A program made the translations under genes and the position numbers. Shown in pieces: positions 23,901 to 33,468 of a stretch of DNA of 64,000 bases. The DNA lies in contig NC_059401.1 in the NCBI RefSeq assembly GCF_905220565.1, positions 12,582,766 to 12,646,765 of the forward strand. Reading direction: 5' to 3'. A model generated the notes under the pieces. It had not been told where the DNA came from and did not search any database. It saw only the letters and a program-made list of their open reading frames with translations. The first letter of the stretch is position 1. The number at the start of each line of letters is the position of its first letter. This DNA comes from Melitaea cinxia (taxonomy: Eukaryota; Arthropoda; Insecta; Lepidoptera; Nymphalidae).

Positions 23901-26900
23901 TCGAGTATCGATACTATAGTGCAATCCACTCAATGAACACTGTCAAATAGTATAATATCTATTACTAGCTGACCCGGCAAACGTTGTCTTGCCGCTAAAC
24001 GTTATTCAAAAATAGGAGTTGGTGGTAGAAGGGTGAAAATTTAAGGTTGTATGTATTTTTCAATGCCAAATCATAATAAAACAAAAATATAAAATATTGT
24101 CAAAAAATAAATTTTAAGGGGTCGGTCATATTTATTAGGGGTATATATATTAGGGGTATAAAAAATAGATTCTCAGACCTACCCGATATACACACAAAAT
24201 TTTATAAAAATCGGTCCAGCCGTTGCGGAGGAGTATTGTTACTAATATTGTGACACGAGAATTTTATATATTAAATTATACGTAAGAAAAAATGAAGCCG
24301 TAATAAATAGGTACAGCTTACTTTAAAATTGACCAATTTGACAAAAAATGTACAGAAAAGACACGGGGTAAAGAGCCTATAAATAACCGACTTAACTGTA
24401 AACTCAGGTGTATCCTTCCTTTGACACGACACTAACGTATACACGACGGCAATTTTATAATTTATTTATTTAAATAATGGTTTTTATCAATGCATACAGT
24501 AAAAATTATCCAATAATATGCGTATACATTTGTTTCATGAGTAATTGCTGGTCTAATTACGAGGGTCATTTGAAAAGTTTTTAGCCTAACATGGTTAAAG
24601 TCATTGGTTTTTTTTATAGGTACCCTCATTTTGTAGTTCCATTATTTAGCTACAAGTATGCACAGTTTAGTTTATTCACAGTAAGTCATTGTTCGTTTAC
24701 ACGTGATACCGTAAATCAAGTCAGAGCTATTTTTGAAAATGGATAAAATTGAACATCGTGCAGTGATAAAATACCTGAATTTGAAAGGTTTAACTCCAAA
24801 AGCTATACATGAAGACATGTCTGCTACTTCGTATGCGACTGTTAAAAACTGGGTGGCAGAGTTTAAACGTGGTCGTAAGACCATTCAAGATGAGCCCCGT
24901 AGTGGCCGGACTACGACTGCTTCCACTGATCAAAACAAAGAAAAAATATGTGATTAAGTGAGCTAAGATTGTAGGCATCTCATCTGAGCGAACACATCAT
25001 ATAATTACTACTGAACTTGGATTCTCTAAGGTGTCTGCGCGGTGGGTACCGCGACTGCTTTCAGTGGAACAAAAACGCAACCGACTCACAACTTCTCGCG
25101 ACTGTTTAAGAGTTATACGAATCTGACCCAATAGAATTTGTTGAAAGATTTGTAACCATGGATGAAACCTGGGTTCACCACAATGCACCCGAGACAAAAG
25201 AACAGTCGAAACAATGGAAAAGAGCAGGATCGCCCACCCCAAAAAAGGCAGAGGTGGTTTTATCGGCGGGCAAAGTCATGGCATCCGTCGAGAATATAAT
25301 TCTCGTGGATTATTTAAGAAAGGGTGAAACAATAAACTCCGATTACTATTGCAACCTGTTGCGTCGTTTGAGAGAAGAAGTCAAAGAAAGACGTCCAGGT
25401 TTATTGAGAAGAAAAGTCTTGTTTCATCAGGACAATGCGCGCGTTCACACCTCTGTGCAATCCATGGCAGAAATCCATCAATGTGGCTTCGAATTGTTAC
25501 CTCATCCCCCATATTCATTGAAATTAGCACCTTTATCAGTTCCCAGACTTTTATCTGTTCCCAAAGCTGAAAAATTTTTTAGGTGGTAAACATTATTTTA
25601 CAAATGAAGAGGTCATAGCCGCCGAGGACGCTTATTTTGAGGAGTTAGACGAAGATTTTTTTAAAACGGGTATCGAAGCCTTACCGAGTCGATAGAAAAA
25701 GTGTTTTCAGCTCGGAGGAGAGTATGTTGAAAAATAAAAACAAACTCAAAATCGTGTGGTTTCATTCAGTATGTTAGGCTAAGAACTTTTCAAATGATCC
25801 TCATATAAACATATATATGATGATAATGTGGCCGCTCCCGCCCCCCAGTGCCGGCTGATCGTGTCTCAGATGAGCGACACGCGCTGTGAAGCGCTGAACC
25901 CGCTGCTGGCGCCGGTCGCGCTGGCGCTGGCCGCCGCGCTGGCGCTGGCCTCGCCCGCCGCGGAGCTGGCGCTGCTGGCGGCCCTCACCGCCCTCGCCAC
26001 CGTCGCGCACGTACGATACGGCGCTGGAGTGGTAAGTCTATGTTTACTACCATTCTGCCGTGCTAAGATAAAAAGCAAGTAACCTTCCCGCAGAGCTTAG
26101 GTAGCAGGCAGTAACCTTCTTGCAGAGCTTAAGCAATAGGCGGTAATCTACTTACCGACCTTAGGTAAAAATTAGTGAGCTTACTGGGCTGGCCCTGCTG
26201 GCGACATTCACCGCCCTCGCCAGCGTCGCGCACATACGATACGGCGCTGGAGTGTTAAATCTATGATGACCTTGACTTGCCATCGATAACGAATTTATGG
26301 AGAATTTGCTACAGCAGCAAATATCGTGGTAAAAATTTGGAGCAAGTCAACTAGGAAAGGATCCTTAATCATACAGAAGATCACAGCTAAATAATACAGA
26401 TGTTTTGAACACAAGTGGGACAGTGCATGGTTTAAACAAAATATATGTTACAAAATGCAAATACATATCTATCCCAAGCGACATTTGAACCTATGAATGT
26501 CGGCTTAAAGCGACCACTCGCACCACCAGTGGTGTAGCGAGGGGGGCAAGTCGGAGCCTCATGCCCCGGGTGCTACTCACTCAAAGGGGCGCTAAATGGA
26601 CCGCAAAACAAAAAAATTATTGAACATATTATATGGTTTTCGAATGGGGGTGGGGGGGGGCTAAAAGGGTGTTGTGCCCCGGGCGCGAGTTAAGTTCGCT
26701 ACGTCACTGCGCAACACCCCCAACATAATGATTGCCACAAAAGTTTTTATTAAACATTTCATTATCATTGTATTTGTTGTTGTTTTTTCGCGTGCTTTGA
26801 AGCCTGTTTGAATATAGTTATTTTTGATTCGATTTTGTTTTCATTTAATAATGTTATTTATTCTCTTACAGGTACGCGAAATGTGCCAACATTTTAAAAT

Positions 26901-26934
26901 CTCATGTTTCCAAATAAAACCAAAGATTAAATAG
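14930..26934 (+). CDS. Ethanolaminephosphotransferase 1 (EPT1/SELENOI homologue)
   Basis: Integral membrane enzyme of the ER/Golgi that transfers phosphoethanolamine from CDP-ethanolamine to diacylglycerol (Kennedy pathway). Nine exons: 14930-14980, 15179-15247, 15697-15889, 19541-19667, 20065-20194, 21579-21736, 22976-23156, 25849-26031 and 26872-26934. They sum to 1155 bases (384 aa), and all phases close. The start MARFLSEDKLRGFEKYK matches the family opening. VMHPFWNWCVQ, WVAPNLLTFSGFLLTVLNFL and the CDP-alcohol phosphotransferase signature DG-x2-AR-x8-G-x3-D-x3-D (in exon 4: DGIDGKQARR, then GELFDHGLDS) follow. HWEKYNTGVMFLPWGYDF and QMSDTRCEALN are further landmarks. The human protein ends in a selenocysteine-containing tail; this one stops after KPKIK. 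Exons 6 and 8 are strikingly GC-rich. Introns hold two mariners, LINE pieces and other repeats. Confidence 0.95.
16219..18720 (+). pseudogene. Mariner transposase, broken in two
   Basis: N-terminal helix-turn-helix part MSTFVPNKLYLGGILLHYFI with GDWLRRFKNNDFEIKEKERF (16219-16494, then a stop). The first half of the catalytic domain is at 16565-16795 (HHIMIGNENWIHYDNPKRRK, ending IWWDQ). After the LINE the text resumes at about 18282 with GVIYHQLLKPNETITGDRY, HDKLILLHDIARPHVA and LPHPPYSPDIAPSDFHLF, ending WEKVVASDGQYFE. The aspartates of the D,D34D triad are recognisable (first position as N in GNENW), but in-frame stops and the insertion make it inactive. Confidence 0.88.
16796..18281 (-). 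mobile_element. Jockey/CR1-like LINE nested in the mariner, 5' truncated
   Basis: The minus strand carries reverse-transcriptase text: LTLLDFSNAFSTADFDILLA and SVIEWFRSYLFGRRQSLRFQ (18281-17961), then after a frame break VKNLGVIFDSHLSWVPQLSE and LLPILDYADTCNLDLNKEQL (17855-17142). The 3' end has the GCGATAAGGCCGCC landmark and an (ATT)n tail at 16797-16825. The mariner reading WWDQ|GVIYHQ is interrupted exactly here, and the word GGGT is present at both junctions (minimum target duplication). Confidence 0.88.
19097..19310 (+). repeat. Helitron-like non-autonomous repeat in EPT1 intron 3
   Basis: Opens ACTAGCTGACCTGGCGAACT and closes near GCGTAATTTATATATTAAGA. Relatives lie at 23964-24275, 49855-50152 (minus) and 58698-58795. 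The CTAG-containing end and lack of target duplication suit a Helitron-like element; the class is inferred. Confidence 0.55.
20580..20850 (+). repeat. Dispersed repeat ending in (GAT)n, EPT1 intron 5
   Basis: Contains GGCCTCGCCAGTGCGGTCGA, GCGTTTTCCTGAAGGGTGTC and TGCAATAGACGGACTAAGGC, ending GATGATGATGG. The GAT tail is typical of RTE-class retroposons of Lepidoptera. No coding text is left. Confidence 0.5.
20880..21395. repeat. Unclassified dispersed repeat, EPT1 intron 5
   Basis: Shares ATTAATCCACCATGCTGCCC, GGTTGGTGGATGTATTCTCT and GGAAAGAAATATTTGTATAA with 57125-57460, and partly with 21745-21865 and 26300-26526. It ends near GACGTCGCACATACCACTAC. The family has no visible protein. Confidence 0.55.
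21745..21865 (+). repeat. Fragment of the same dispersed repeat, starting 8 bases after EPT1 exon 6
   Basis: Carries GGGCATTGGCCTCTTTCTCC, GTGCAGGAGAAGGATCC and TTAATCCACTGTGCTGCTCC, matching 57140-57205. It begins almost at the splice donor. Confidence 0.55.
22025..22110. repeat. CA-rich microsatellite
   Basis: Interrupted (CA)n and (CATA)n words, for example ACACACATACACACACAACG. Confidence 0.7.
22220..22800 (+). mobile_element. Non-LTR reverse-transcriptase C-terminal fragment, EPT1 intron 6
   Basis: An open frame to 22647 reads VSLCGTPLCRVNRFKYLGHW, DIERERRLLSVRCNMLAPRF, VKLTLFKAYCQSFYTCSLWA and NNAFRVLMGLPRQCSASGMF, the thumb and C-terminal region common to insect LINE reverse transcriptases. 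It lacks the catalytic core. After the stop, related text continues in other frames (ARLMSMQCKF-like) toward 22800. Confidence 0.75.
23964..24275 (+). repeat. Helitron-like non-autonomous repeat, EPT1 intron 7
   Basis: Starts ACTAGCTGACCCGGCAAACG and ends with CGGTCCAGCCGTTGCGGAGG, then CACGAGAATTTTATATATTA. Same family as 58698-58795. Confidence 0.55.
24560..25803 (+). mobile_element. Second mariner, nearly full length, EPT1 intron 7
   Basis: Inverted ends: GAGGGTCATTTGAAAAGTTT on the left and, reversed, GAGGATCATTTGAAAAGTTC on the right, flanked by TA at 24558-24559 and 25804-25805. It is 1244 bp long, close to a complete mariner. The right end is only 45 bases from the acceptor of EPT1 exon 8. 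Confidence 0.9.
24739..25735 (+). pseudogene. Mariner transposase with frame breaks
   Basis: N-terminal MDKIEHRAVIKYLNLKGLTP, then SYATVKNWVAEFKRGRKTIQ and DEPRSGRTTTAS. After a frame break, MDETWVHHNAPETKEQSKQW (first aspartate at DETW), SAGKVMASVENIILVDYLRK, KVLFHQDNARVHTSVQSMAE (second aspartate at QDNA) and LLPHPPYSLKLAPL. The third catalytic motif, normally YSPDLAPSD, reads YSLKLAPLS, so the last aspartate is lost. It ends with text around FEELDEDFFKTG. Inactive. Confidence 0.88.
26076..26165. repeat. Degenerate 35-bp tandem repeat after EPT1 exon 8
   Basis: GTAACCTTCCCGCAGAGCTT, GTAACCTTCTTGCAGAGCTT and GTAATCTACTTACCGACCTT follow one another at about 34-36-base spacing. Confidence 0.55.
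26187..26265 (+). pseudogene. Duplicated 3' end of EPT1 exon 8 with a lost splice donor
   Basis: Matches 25964-26042 at an offset of 223 bases: CTGCTGGCG, ACCGCCCTCGCCA, CGTCGCGCAC, then ACGATACGGCGCTGGAGTG and CTATG. At the junction the working donor GTGGTAAGT has become GTGTTAAAT, so it cannot be spliced like the original. Confidence 0.85.
26527..26709. mobile_element. hAT-type MITE in the last EPT1 intron
   Basis: Ends CAGTGGTGTAGCGAG and, reversed, CAGTGACGTAGCGAA. Flanked by CGCACCAC (26519-26526) and CGCAACAC (26710-26717), an 8-bp duplication with one change, the hAT signature. 183 bp, G-rich centre, no coding capacity. Confidence 0.82.
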
Positions 26935-29489
26935 GTTGAAACTATTATATAAAAATTTCGTTTTTACTAACGGTATCTGGTCGTAATTTATTATATATTT
27001 ACATTCATTATTTTATAAAACTAAATATTTTAGTTAAATGAAATTATTTATTAATAATAATGTTAGTTATACATGTGAAAATTTGTTACATCTTTTTTTT
27101 TATATTCATAAACTTTATAAAAAGATGAATACACTTTTGTTTCTCATGTACCTATTCTAACTTTTATATTAGGTATGTAATGTATATTGCAAAGCAATGT
27201 AAACGAAAAATCCTTATCTTTGTCAAACATGAACAAAAATTGTATTGTAAATCTTAAATATATTAAAATAGATAATAGATGTGTGTTGTAGTAGATTTGA
27301 TGTTATTCCTAAGGCTTAATCTCGAATCTCTGGTTTACGTATTAATTATAAATCACCCAATCTACGACTAGTCAATATATTTATATGTATATGAAACATA
27401 TCGAATACAAAATTAGGTGGTGTTTATTTAAAACAATTGTATTGGAATGTTAAAACTATAAAAAGTGATTTTGGTTTACGACATCCGGTATTCTGTTGAT
27501 TGTAACAATGATTTGTAAAAAAATTCAGTCTGACCAAAAGGATTTCTTTTATGTTCTACTCAACATATGACCAAATGTCTTTGTGTACCTTGCCTTGACT
27601 ACCCTTATTGGTCCTCACTTAGTCAAATTTTGTATTTATGGTGTAAACTGCATATATTCAAGGTCGTAATCCATACCTTTGCCTGCTCTTGCGAATCAAT
27701 TAATTGCTATTTTATTTCACAATTTCTTTAAAAAGGGTAAATACAAGCACATTTAAAACAAGTAATTTTAGTTGTTTGACTATAATAAAAAAATAATAAC
27801 TTCCAAGTAACTTGTATTGATTACTTCTTGTAGGTACTTATTATCAAATACCTACGTCAAATAACACAAACAATTATTGTAAAATAGAAATAAAAAGAAT
27901 GATTGTATACTTACTACAAATTAAATTTGTTAGTAATGATATTTTTGTTTAACAAAATTCTAAACCATGCTTTTACAGAATTAAGAAATGCTTTGAAGCT
28001 AAAGAAACATTTTCATTTGGTTCAAGTGTGCTTGTAAACATGGTAGTAATAGTGTATTTGGAAAATGAAAAAGGGACAAAAATCCAGTACACCGAAAAAT
28101 TTAACTTTAATATTCATTACAATATTATTTAAGCATCATTTCAACAAATGTTAAGAATAATATTTTTAAACTCTGTTAATTCAATTTTATTGTTGTTCAG
28201 TTTAGTTTTTATTGCCAATTTTTAGGTTTATTAGCAAAATATACTCCATATATATTACATAGCGTCTTTAGATTATACCCTAGTATTTACTACAAACTTA
28301 GAGATAAATATATCCGGGTAAACTTACGGTCTTTTTAATTTTAAGGGGTATGAAATGGGAGTCAGTTAAAACGGAGTAAAAATGTAGATCTAGTCTACTA
28401 GATAAGTATGCGTACTATTATGGCAGCTTTTTAATTGTAACTGTTATTAAACTAATATAACTGTACTATTAACTAAATGTTTCCATATGTTCCTACATTT
28501 TAGGCCATTGTTGATAAGTATTTAATATTTTATTGATATTCTTATAAAAAATACAAATTTAGACCCTGTCTAAATTTTAGGTAATATTTGTCAGTTTGAA
28601 CAAATAACATACTTTTGGTTTGAGCATACAATCTCATAAACTTGTTTTATATTTTCATCTATATTTACCTAACACAATATATTCGTTTAATACGTACAAA
28701 AATAAATCGATTAAACCCAAAGTACCTATGCGTCAAACCAATGATAAGTCAAGCGACAAACATACCATAATTAGCTATTTGTCTTTAGCCAGTAAATGTT
28801 AAATTATTCCAAACACCCCTGAACTGTAAAAAAATTATATATTCGCCAGTTCGTCAGCAGCAAATGTATATTGTTTCATAAATCATACTCTTCTTAATTT
28901 GAATATTTACCAGTTTAAATTAAGTTTTTTTACTGACTTAAATTAAAACATGGGTGGAACCTAAACTGATTTGACGTTGTTTACTATATTAAGATGATAT
29001 AATCACACCATTTGTTTTATTAAGTAAACAAAAATCTTGCCAAGTTTTTATTGTTATTCTGAATATTTTTTTAGTCAATTTAATTGCGAAATGTAATAGA
29101 TATTTAAAACAAATTAAACTAATGGAGTTACAATATACATTTTTTATCACTCGTATATTATAAGAAAAATGTCTTTGAATTTGATTTCATTGGATAATCT
29201 TAGTGAAATTAAATATTTGAATAAGTCGTTGTTCACCTAAAACTAATTAATAATGACACTTTTTTTAGAATAGACTATATACCATTAAGTCTGGGAGTTT
29301 GAGTTGGTTGTTGGAATTTTTCAAGATGAAATTTTAAATATTACATTGTTTTTTTTTACTTTATATACAAATTACTATATTATTATTGTATTAGTGATGA
29401 TTTTTCAAAGAGTTGTAGAAGACAAATATTAGTCAATAAAGTATCATTGAATTTGCAGCTGTACCATATGACTTGATCCAAAGGAAAAA
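26935..29489. other. EPT1 3' untranslated and intergenic region
   Basis: Strongly AT-rich, with stop codons in all frames. The EPT1 3' end probably lies in the first kilobase, but no clear AATAAA stands close to the stop. No other gene or repeat end is supported. Confidence 0.45.
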
Positions 29490-29626
29490 GTAGTAACTAA
29501 CTTGTAATCTGGGAGAGATCGCTATTTAGTGATAAGATCGCCCATTGCACTATATGTATCTAGAATTAAGGTTTGCTATGTTATACTATCTTTAGTTGCA
29601 ATAAAGTGGTTTATTATTATTATTAT
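29490..29626 (+). repeat. Jockey-type LINE 3' end
   Basis: GGGAGAGATCGCTATTTAGT and GATAAGATCGCCCATTGCAC, then CAATAAAGTGGTTTATTATT with an (ATT)n tail, the same layout as the tail of the nested LINE at 16796. Confidence 0.72.
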
Positions 29627-30799
29627 AAAAAGTCAATAAAATGGTGATATAATCAATAATATTATCTTTACATAAATGAACAGATTTAATTTTTCTATTT
29701 TGAGATTGATTCTTCTCTGTTTTAGGGAATGCCAATAAACTGAGTGTTATTTGTTTGACCTTATTAAACTTCAATTATGAAGAAAAATTATGAGAATTTA
29801 TATTTAAGTAAACACATATCGCCTGGTTTCATATAATTTCGTGACCAATATGTAATGTACCTGTTTTTTTTTTAGATTTCTGAAGATTATCAAATATTAA
29901 TGAAAAAACAACTTGTATCTTTTTTTTTCAAAATAAAGGAATTTAGTGAAATTAAATATTTTCATTATAAAATTTACCTATCTCTGATTGTTTCCATTTA
30001 TTTCTTAATTACTATTTGTGTGTTAACAAAAAAATGATAACACTTGATAAAAATTGTGTCTTGAAAATTTAATTTTCAAGATAATTATGTAATTTTTTCT
30101 AATAAATCCCAATTTTAATAATTAAATTATATTTTTGTAACTAAACGTAATGAAAGCAGAATTAGTTATACATTTAATTGTTACATTTTTATTCTAAACT
30201 TGTATATAGAAAAGTCTTTGTTTAAAACGTAATCTTCAAAAATATTTTTGAATTGACATTTTAGAAGATATTGTTAATATGACTCTAATTAAAAAATATA
30301 TGGTAATTGTGAAGTTACCACTAGATCCATTTGGATTGAAGAGCAATAACTTAAGTTACTTTAAAAAAAACCCTTAATGTAATAATGAGCCATTATAAAA
30401 CGACAATATAGGATCTAAGAGGACATATAATAACATGTGTGAAAGAAAAGAAAAGAAAACACTATTAGTCTTAATCTCTATCGTTTAGATAGTCTTGTAC
30501 CCAATGATATATTAGACTTCTCAAATGTTTAAATTTGCTGTAAAGAAAAAATCAATGTAGGCTTTTTCTTATGGGATTTAAAGATAAATCCTAAGATCTT
30601 TAAATATTGGCTCTCTCTGACTTGAGTTATTGTGTATAAAATGAGTAAAGGGAACAATATTTTTGTGTAGTATGAGTAATTTGAGTACACAATAAACTCT
30701 TGAAGATTAGTTAGGAGTAAATCAGTGTTGAAAAAATTAAAAACTGAAATGACAGAGATAATTTTTTTTATTAGTTTTAATTAAACAAAAACTTAATAA
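29627..30799. other. AT-rich intergenic spacer with the SUB1 3' end
   Basis: A minus-strand AATAAA (plus TTTATT at 30767-30772) lies 28 bases beyond the SUB1 stop and is the likely polyadenylation signal. Nothing else is recognised. Confidence 0.5.
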
Positions 30800-31241
30800 C
30801 TAACACATGGTACTAATAGCTTCATTAATTTCATCTCCTAAGGACAGAAGCTTTCTCCACATATCAGGAGTTAAACTAATACCTTTCTTGCCTGGTAATA
30901 ATTCACCATTCTTTTCATAGAATTCTCTTATATCTACATAAACCTTTCCTTTAAATTCGCGTATTTTGACTAATTTCTTTCCCTGTAAGACCCAGGTTGG
31001 TTCCTTATCATCTGTTCTTGATCCCATTTTGGCCTTTTTTTCAGGAGGCGGATTTCTCTGTAACGTAAAAAAAGGTAACAAATAATACTTTAATTACCTT
31101 TATAATTATAAAAATAGATTTAATAATAAAATTATTAAACTTTGATACTGCAGTTTTAGGTTACTATAAGTTACTTACGTCAATAGGTCCCTCATCGCTA
31201 TCGCTACTGGAGGTTTCTGCCTTTTTCTTATTTTTTGGCAT
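30800..31241 (-). CDS. Sub1: SUB1/PC4 single-stranded DNA-binding transcriptional coactivator
   Basis: Small nuclear coactivator of RNA polymerase II that binds single-stranded DNA and bridges activators to the basal machinery. Two exons: 31241-31179 (MPKNKKKAETSSSDSDEGPI, then D) and 31057-30800, joined at GTAAGT/CAG without loss of frame, 106 aa in all. The N-terminus is basic and then serine/acid-rich, as in PC4 regulatory regions phosphorylated by CK2. The C-terminal ssDNA-binding domain reads LVKIREFKGKVYVDIREFYE, LLPGKKGISLTPDMWRKLLS and ends AISTMC. Length and layout equal the animal family. A polyadenylation signal follows at 30772-30767. It is head-to-head with the ribonucleotide reductase gene, with hAT elements between them. 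Confidence 0.95.
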
Positions 31242-31564
31242 ATTAAATATTAAAGAAAAAGAGTTACAGTATAATTAACGCCAAACTCAAAACACTGCAG
31301 ACACTTTTTAGACCGCAAGCAAAAGGTAAATAGAGACCGCAAGTCCGAAACTACCAGACTGCCACATTCACTTTACGTTTTGTAATTTAAATATTATTAA
31401 ACAATTTAAGAATATTGCCACATTCACGAAATCGCGAATCGTTATTGGGTGCGTTCCACTGAGCGACCGCAACGACTATGTAAGCGTAACGACGGTCTTA
31501 TATACAGGTCGGACAACTACAGTGGTGAAGGTACGTCGGCTTAATGGTTTACAGCAGCCAGAGG

Positions 31565-32350
31565 CAGGGCTGCCAGGTGCACAAAAAGTGTGATCGTACG
31601 CCAACTACAAAAAAATCGTATGCTAAGGAAATTTTGAAATAAAAAGATCGTACAGCCCTTTAAGACTAAGTACTAATTTTTTATAATAAATTATCAAAAT
31701 TCGTTTAGTTTTAGAAAATAAATGTAATAAAACTATTTGTTACACTCAAACAAAATTTTCTGTGGTCATATTTAAAAAAAAAAGAATTTGTTGAGTTAAG
31801 CTTCGTAAAATTTTCGTTTCTTCTTAATTATGGCTTAGCTAATAATTTGCCCTTAAGTGTATCATTGGATAAACTGTTTCTAAGTTTTGTTTTGATTAAA
31901 TAAACTTCGCTGAATGCTCGTTCACAATCTGCACTGTAATGGGGAAAACATAACAAATTTAAAGCAAATTGAGCCAATGTTTTATAATTTTCAAATTGTT
32001 TTTTATTTCAAAATGTGTTTATTTTTCAAGTCACAATTATTACCGAACGAGAAAATATCTATATTATATATATTAGTTTTGTTAGAAAGCAAACAAATAC
32101 AGCTCTTAAATGATTATTCAAAGAGACTTCATTCAAGTAAAAGATCTAGGCATGCGTTAGGTAGTTGGGGTAGTTCTCCTAAATTCACGCTTGCCGGTGG
32201 ATGACGTTTTTTTAATTATGAAATGCTTCTAGTCGTAACATACGTACAAAACGTACATTTTGTGTACGGTCTTGGTCTAGCGATCGTACATGAGTAAAAA
32301 TGCAAAAAAATCGTATGAGTACGATTAAAATCGTACATCTGGTAGCCCTG
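31565..32350 (-). mobile_element. hAT transposon remnant with transposase dimerisation domain
   Basis: Ends CAGGGCTGCCAG and, reversed, CAGGGCTACCAG, flanked on both sides by GCCAGAGG (31557-31564 and 32351-32358), a perfect 8-bp duplication. On the minus strand around 31955-31845 a short frame reads SADCERAFSEVYLIKTKLRN and SLSNDTLKGKLLAKP, the hAT family C-terminal dimerisation motif, followed by a stop. The rest of the transposase is deleted. Confidence 0.85.
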
Positions 32351-32527
32351 GCCAGAGGCATGAAGAGGCATCCATTAATTACGTGAGCTATTTTTCGATT
32401 AGTTTAGACCCCCTCCCCCCTTCAGTGCGACTTAGTGAGATTTGCATGGACCCCTTACGTGAGATTGAGTAACTAGTAACCAGTATAGCTGGCTATAAGG
32501 GAACAATTTCATGAGCTTCACAGTATA

Positions 32528-33136
32528 CAGTGACGTCAACTTAGGAGTTTTCCCCCCAAATTTAGGGAAAAAAAATGGGATGGGGTTTATTAGGGATGTC
32601 ATATTTGTAGGGGTATTTTTAGGGATTTTTATAACTTCAATTTTTTTTTATTTCAAAATAAGCAAAATAAAGGTGTAATAGAATAGGCCCTGGGATAATC
32701 CAATCTAGTGAGTAGCGAATCATATTCATTTTTATACATACCGCCTTAGCGACATCTAGTAAGGTTGCTTGGTACTAAGAAAGCAGAGTTAAATAAAACG
32801 CGAGGTAAAACTGCGTTTATGTTTACTACAAATACGTTGAATATTATTTGTTGTTTACTACAAATACGTTGATTATTATTTGTTATTTACTTGTTCAATT
32901 GGTACGTTTATCAGCAAGTCACTCGTTAAAATATCTAATGTTAGAGAAAAAAAAGTATCATCAAAAATATACTAATATTTGTTTAATGTTATTTTACTAT
33001 TTATTAATTATTTTTAATTTATTAGTTATTTAAAAATATTTACTTATTTATTTTATAAGTAACAAAAAAATAGGGGGAATCCTTAGTAATTGTGGGGATT
33101 TTCGGGGTTTTTTATTTTTGGGAGTTGGCAGCACTG
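32528..33136. mobile_element. Non-autonomous hAT-like element next to the ribonucleotide reductase gene
   Basis: Inverted ends CAGTGACGTCAACT and, reversed, CAGTGCTGCCAACT. ACAGTATA stands at 32520-32527 and 33137-33144, a perfect 8-bp duplication. 609 bp, AT-rich, no coding text. Confidence 0.78.
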
Positions 33137-33147
33137 ACAGTATACTA

Positions 33148-33205
33148 AATTGATTGACACTGTATAGTAGTCGCAGTGCCTATCGGAACATACCCATTAT
33201 CTATG
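33148..33205 (+). promoter_or_regulatory. Block shared with the CCT4 upstream region
   Basis: AATTGATTGACACTGTA, then GTCGCAGTGCCTATCGGAAC and ATACCCATTAT. It recurs with about six changes in the last 44 bases at 46877-46933 upstream of CCT4. Here it is 264 bases before the ribonucleotide reductase start codon. It could be a promoter element or a relic of a shared repeat. Confidence 0.45.
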
Positions 33206-33468
33206 TTTTTTTATTCTAGCAACTTTTTCATTTTCCCGCCTATAGTAATTGTTAGTCACGGAGTGTCTGTCTGAATTTAAATCTTACTTATATACTCTTT
33301 GTTAAATCTTATAAGCATTTTGAACACTTAACAGTTGAATACTACATATTACTAAGTTTACAAGTGCTTATCTTTATTATACTCTGGCTGGTGCATATTC
33401 ACAAGTAATCATATATCGTTTAGATCAAAATTTAAGTTTTATTTCAATCCAATTTTTATACCACCAAA

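Noticed and set aside
25801..26082. Long open frames on the minus strand and in shifted plus frames across EPT1 exon 8
   Set aside because: They are by-products of the very GC-rich exon; the true frame matches EPT1 and splices cleanly.
33034..33328. No overlapping gene in the 32.5-33.3 kb promoter area
   Set aside because: Only AT-rich repeat sequence is present; frames are short and featureless.
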